DNA of 17,893 nt from an uncultured bacterium. Its GTDB lineage: Bacteria > Verrucomicrobiota > Kiritimatiellia > UBA8416 > CALETX01. Both the position numbers and the translations under genes were made by a program. Each line of letters begins with the position of its first letter. Position 1 is the stretch's first letter. Below the pieces are notes generated by a model. That model did not search any database and was not told where the DNA came from. It was given only the letters and a program-made list of their open reading frames with translations. Below are positions 14,365 to 17,893 of the stretch, one piece after another. The DNA lies in assembly GCA_937920455.1 (NCBI GenBank), contig CALETX010000101.1, positions 1 through 17,893 of the forward strand, written 5' to 3'.

Positions 14365-16994
14365 TGTCCGTTGTTCTCCAGTGCGTCTATTCCCTGCGGA
14401 TGTTCAACCACCAGCGCGGGCGCGTGGGTTTCCTGGTAAATGGATGTCAATGCGCTTGTTCCGGAAATGACAGCCGCGCCGGCCGCAATGACCAGCAGTT
14501 TGCGGCCTAGCCTTCCTTTGCTCAACCTCACAACAGCAAGTGCGGGCCAGCACAAGATAAAAGCCAGCAGCGCGACAAGCCACCTCGTCCTTGTGGATAT
14601 CCCATAGTGCCAGAACAACACAACACGCGACCACGGTACCGATGGCTCACGTGTCTGCGTCTTGCCGGCCAGTGCGAGCGCGAGATTGCGGCGCAAATCA
14701 GGGTCATAGCCCATGTAACGCTCCGCCCTGACAAAACATTGAACCGCCTCTTCGTGCCGCCCGGCCCTGAGCAGCACGGTGCCCAGATTGTAGAATAACG
14801 GTCCATTGCGCGCGCCGTCGGATACGAGCATGTGGTACGATTTGGCCGCCTCCATGTACTGTTCCGGCCCAGTGGCCGACATTGCTCGCAAATTCGCCTG
14901 CTGCCACAAGAACAGGCGCTGGGGTGATGGGGCTCCGCTGACCTGCGCGCCGGCAAGCAGAAGTATGAACAGCGAACAGGAAATAAAGTTACGCCCGGAC
15001 GCCGAGAAACCGGTGTTGCGATCCCGAATGTTTCTTTCCAGGCGTTTGATAAGATCCTGCGCTCTTGCGGCATATTGAGCAGGAGACAGCAAACCTGCCG
15101 GCGCCGGCGCATACGAAAGATGGAAATGCTCCTCAAGGGTGCGCTTGTATTCTTCGATCAGCGCCGGATCTGAACAATGATCGCGGAGCATCTTGCTGGC
15201 ATTTTCCGGATCAAGCCCGGCCGGGCCGTCAAAACGTTCGCTTACATACTGCCTCAATATCTCCTGCATGAGCGCATGTGTCTTTCGGACGTCTGCGCCT
15301 GAGCCGGCAGAGAGACGATTCAGGCGACGTATGGCGTTTCGGGCAGCCTGCTTCCTCCGCCTACCCGCCGCGATCTGCGGCGCCAGTCTTCTTATTGCAG
15401 AGCCGATGCGTATACAGCCGAGAAGCATCGGCCCGGCCAGAGCCGCCGCGATGTTCCATGCGGCAGGCCCCAGGCTTTCGGTCACCGCACCCTCAGGACT
15501 CATGATAAGCGGACCAGGCAGCGACGCATATTCTGTTTCCTCCAGAGAGATGTCAGCCTGCTGAGTTGTTGAAAACAGAATGTTGGATCCTTCGATTGTG
15601 GCACCTTCAGCCACCTGGATCGGCAGCGGTTTGGTTCTAACGGTGACATAACGCCGCTGGTTAGTGTCATAGTATGAGAGCTCTATAGGCGGTATCTCGC
15701 ATAAACCGGTCTGGACGGCCCTAATCTTGTACACAAACTGCAAAGTATTGGGTCCCTTCCGAACCGTGTCCACAGTGTCGCCGTAAATTCTGAAGAGCGT
15801 GGCAAACATCTGGTTAGAGCTCAAATCTGGTGGTGTGGCAAAGTCCACCCGGCCGTCCGAATCCACCGATATGGTCATTGTGAGAATATCGCCTATCCTG
15901 CAGGATTGCGTGTCAACAGTTACATCCGCGTTAAGTCTGGTGCCCAGGACGCCTATATAAGAGGCCGGACGGCCCTCTTCAGGAGGAGGAACCACGCGGA
16001 TGGTAACTGCATGCGCAACGGCAAAAACGGGGCGGCTGGAGGCCCGACCCTGGTCATCCACGTCAACAACGGCGTTGCCCTTGAACAGGGCGGGGCCGAA
16101 GGTGTGGTTCCCCGTCCGCCGAGGAGTGTAAGAGAGCTTGACGGCGTATTCGAAATATGAAACGCCATTTGTCGTCAGTTCGCGTCTTGGAAACAGGAAA
16201 CGAAGAGGTCTGCGTTCAAAGAAGCTGGAGAAATCCATGTCAAAAATGTCAGGCTGGGCGGTGTAGTTGTTCAGTGTAAAGCCAGCTCTGTTACGCGGCA
16301 CCACCGCCCCTTCCAGGAGTTTACCCACATCAGGCATTTCCAAGCCGTCAATTGGCGCGGTGTTCAGAAACGGCACTTCCAGGTGTGGGGGATCGGCTGG
16401 AATAATGGGATCGGTGTCAGCGAAGTGACCGGGCAGCCTTTTCAGCCTGACTGCAAAAATTATTTCAAAGGGCTCGTCAACCAGAACTGTTGTTCTGGAT
16501 GCGGATATGATCGGCACAACGAAATCCTGAGCTTCTATGCCCAGCACCATCGCCTGTATTCCCTGATGCTCAATCGTCCTGCCATCGAGAGTGAGTCTGA
16601 CAGGGCCGGTGGAGAAGAGACCCGGCGATCTAGGAACGATTTCATAGGTGAATATCCTTGCACGGCGTTCGTCCCTGCTCATTCGGCCGTTGACTATCAT
16701 GATGCTCACTCGACTGTCACTCTGGCTTCCCAGGAACCTGACAGCGGCATTGGTCACACTCGAAAGGTCTGGAGCAGGATCCGGGGCGTCGCGGCCGTTG
16801 ATCCTGACCGTAAGCACCAGGCTTTCGCCGATGTATAGAGAGTCGCGGTTCGCTTGGACTTCAAGCGATACGCTCTCCGAAACTGCCTGCTGCGGCGCAA
16901 AAAACGCTATTGCGAGAAAAAAAGCGAAGGCGGCGTTTATCCTGCTCGACCAACGCGAGGCACTCCAAAAAAATCGCTTTCTTCGTGGCAGCAT
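14361..16994 (-). CDS. batD: BatD-BatE fusion protein (beta-sandwich, TM, TPR)
   Basis: The protein has 877 residues; ATG 16994 follows the upstream stop by 3 bases (TAG-AAG-ATG) with AAGGA in the end of that gene. Residues 1-39 are a signal peptide. Residues 41-465 are BatD ('DSLYIGESLVLTVRING', 'ASRTTVLVDEPFEIIF', 'VKLSYTPRRTGNHTFGPALFKG', 'CRIGDILTMTISVDSDGRVDFATPP', 'IPPIELSYYDTNQRRYVTVRTKPLPIQV'). A membrane helix at 512-534 precedes a helical cytoplasmic part (545-660). Residues 668-688 then look like a second signal peptide (NFISCSLFILLLAGAQVSGA), followed by a BatE-like TPR region ('LFYNLGTVLLRAGRHEEAVQCFVRAERYMG', 'DLRRNLALAL') and helices near 803-824 and 832-854. The SH3 domain usual at the BatE end is missing; the next gene carries one. 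BatD and BatE are separate proteins in the systems I know. Confidence 0.8.
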   Translation of the reverse strand: MLPRRKRFFWSASRWSSRINAAFAFFLAIAFFAPQQAVSESVSLEVQANRDSLYIGESLVLTVRINGRDAPDPAPDLSSVTNAAVRFLGSQSDSRVSIMIVNGRMSRDERRARIFTYEIVPRSPGLFSTGPVRLTLDGRTIEHQGIQAMVLGIEAQDFVVPIISASRTTVLVDEPFEIIFAVRLKRLPGHFADTDPIIPADPPHLEVPFLNTAPIDGLEMPDVGKLLEGAVVPRNRAGFTLNNYTAQPDIFDMDFSSFFERRPLRFLFPRRELTTNGVSYFEYAVKLSYTPRRTGNHTFGPALFKGNAVVDVDDQGRASSRPVFAVAHAVTIRVVPPPEEGRPASYIGVLGTRLNADVTVDTQSCRIGDILTMTISVDSDGRVDFATPPDLSSNQMFATLFRIYGDTVDTVRKGPNTLQFVYKIRAVQTGLCEIPPIELSYYDTNQRRYVTVRTKPLPIQVAEGATIEGSNILFSTTQQADISLEETEYASLPGPLIMSPEGAVTESLGPAAWNIAAALAGPMLLGCIRIGSAIRRLAPQIAAGRRRKQAARNAIRRLNRLSAGSGADVRKTHALMQEILRQYVSERFDGPAGLDPENASKMLRDHCSDPALIEEYKRTLEEHFHLSYAPAPAGLLSPAQYAARAQDLIKRLERNIRDRNTGFSASGRNFISCSLFILLLAGAQVSGAPSPQRLFLWQQANLRAMSATGPEQYMEAAKSYHMLVSDGARNGPLFYNLGTVLLRAGRHEEAVQCFVRAERYMGYDPDLRRNLALALAGKTQTREPSVPWSRVVLFWHYGISTRTRWLVALLAFILCWPALAVVRLSKGRLGRKLLVIAAGAAVISGTSALTSIYQETHAPALVVEHPQGIDALENNGQ

Positions 16995-16997
16995 CTT

Positions 16998-17893
16998 CTA
17001 CCAATCCTTATCGGTCGGGGAGGGCGCAACATATCGCGTTCTCAGTCGCTCTTTTTCCTCTCTATACTGCTTTTCCCGATTGAGAGCTTTTTCGAGCAGA
17101 CGGCGCACTTCTTCTTTCGAGAGCTGTTCGCCGTCCTGTTCTTCCTTTGCTTCTCCGGCCTCCTGCTCTTCGGAGCGCGGTTCGCTTTGTTGTTCCGCAG
17201 GCTCAGGCTGTTGTTGTTCCTGCGGATTCTGCACCTGCTGGTTGTTCGCCCCGCCGGTCTCCTGATTTTCCTGTTGCTGTTCCTGCTTCTGTTGCTCTTC
17301 TTTCTGAGATGCTGACGAAGATGCGCTCTTGGGAAGAAGTTCCTGTATTTTCAGGAGCATCTCACAGGCTTGACGGGCCTTCTCTGCCGCGACGTCCGGC
17401 CGCGACTCGGAAAGCAGGCGCGAAGCATCCTTCTGGGCGGATTCAGCGCCATTTGCAAGATCAAGTATCTGGCGCCTTGTTTCAGCGCTTATTCCACCCT
17501 GCGCGCAAGCATCGTTGTTAGTGGCTGCCGCTGAATCTGAACTCACCAGTCCTGCTTCGGGAACCGCTTGGGAAAACCGTTCTATGAAAAGCCGTGTGAG
17601 ATCGGCCGCTTCATCCTGATCGCCCTGAGCAGCCCGGCATTTTAAGGCATCAGGAGGGGGATCAACTGCAACCTCTTTCAAGACGTTGGTCTGACGGATA
17701 ATGTCCTCCTTCAGCAGCATGTCAAATGGAGCTACGGCTTTCCAGAAAAGATAAATGCTGTCCTCAACCTGCTTTGCGGCGGCGTATCCTTCCATGTCCA
17801 GATTCCTGAAGGATGCCGCGGCGCCTCTCATGATATCGCGGGTCGCTTCGATGGAAGCTGCAAGAGCGCCTGCCTGCTGTTGGATGTTTGTGT
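16998..17893 (-). CDS. BatC-like Gln/Glu-rich coiled-coil protein (5' end outside window)
   Basis: The frame stays open from the stop at 16998 to the right edge, so the gene starts outside the window; the Met at 17831 is internal to the open frame and is probably not the start. The visible 298 residues begin with helical sequence rich in Ala, Gln and Glu (reading ...TNIQQQAGALAASIEATRDI before that Met). A second helical part with 'ETRRQILDLANGAESAQKDASRLL' follows, then a low-complexity Gln/Glu/Pro tract (about 17110-17320) and the end 'LSKEEVRRLLEKALNREKQYREEKER', closing with KDW. The Q-rich tract followed by this type of helix is the pattern of BatC C-termini. Position just before the BatD-BatE gene agrees with a moxR/bat operon extending to the right. 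The upstream helical half is not assigned and might belong to another domain of a fused protein. Confidence 0.7.
   Translation of the reverse strand, partial: TNIQQQAGALAASIEATRDIMRGAAASFRNLDMEGYAAAKQVEDSIYLFWKAVAPFDMLLKEDIIRQTNVLKEVAVDPPPDALKCRAAQGDQDEAADLTRLFIERFSQAVPEAGLVSSDSAAATNNDACAQGGISAETRRQILDLANGAESAQKDASRLLSESRPDVAAEKARQACEMLLKIQELLPKSASSSASQKEEQQKQEQQQENQETGGANNQQVQNPQEQQQPEPAEQQSEPRSEEQEAGEAKEEQDGEQLSKEEVRRLLEKALNREKQYREEKERLRTRYVAPSPTDKDW

Noticed and set aside
16648..17315. Plus-strand frames with Leu/Phe- or Ser/Cys-rich translations
   Set aside because: They are the reverse reading of the Gln/Glu-rich low-complexity tract and the BatD start; the membrane-like look is an artefact.

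Overview
The window looks like chromosomal DNA from an anaerobic member of the PVC superphylum, most likely Kiritimatiellota/Verrucomicrobiota. This is inferred from gene content only, because there is no rRNA or other marker gene. The pointers are a C-terminal PEP-CTERM sorting signal, a secreted protein of the 'VNAVGYV' type, a eukaryote-like UDP-sugar pyrophosphorylase, a DUF2723-TPR membrane protein, an ankyrin/FGE-fold fusion, a Bat (BatC/D/E) envelope operon and a four-subunit ferredoxin-dependent 2-oxoacid oxidoreductase.

Left part (1-8589, all plus strand). Two envelope proteins come first: a zinc-ribbon/TM/GspG-core protein (54-755) and a secreted GspC/PilP-like protein (927-1691). 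A promoter with an A/T-rich upstream element (about 1902-1949) drives a two-gene unit for a small secreted protein (1997-2449) and a PEP-CTERM protein (2494-3135), which ends at a perfect 11-bp hairpin. Next is a secreted archaemetzincin-like protein (3217-3864) that has lost the catalytic zinc ligands but keeps the four-cysteine zinc site. A 1066-residue DUF2723 (GT-C/PMT-like) protein with a long TPR tail (3976-7176) and a UDP-N-acetylhexosamine pyrophosphorylase (7201-8589) complete the strand. Both of the last two fit glycan synthesis.

Right part (8596-17893, all minus strand, converging on the left part with only 6 bp between). Read in transcription order from the right edge, a Bat cluster comes first: a BatC-like Gln/Glu-rich coiled-coil protein running off the window, a BatD-BatE fusion, and a second BatD-like protein ending in an SH3-type domain. 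These genes overlap or abut. After 74 bp follows a tightly packed korDABC/vor-type operon (ferredoxin, alpha, beta, gamma) with 8-nt, 1-nt and 8-nt junctions. A membrane protein with ankyrin repeats and an FGE/SUMF1-type domain overlaps the gamma gene by 17 nt, so it is probably co-expressed with the redox enzyme.

The most notable items are the archaemetzincin-like protein without active-site residues, the GspG core placed behind a cytoplasmic zinc ribbon instead of a prepilin leader, the BatD-BatE fusion with an apparent relic signal peptide at the junction and the SH3 domain on the neighbouring protein, and the ankyrin-FGE fusion tied to an oxidoreductase operon. I found no tRNA, rRNA, CRISPR array, insertion sequence or phage gene.
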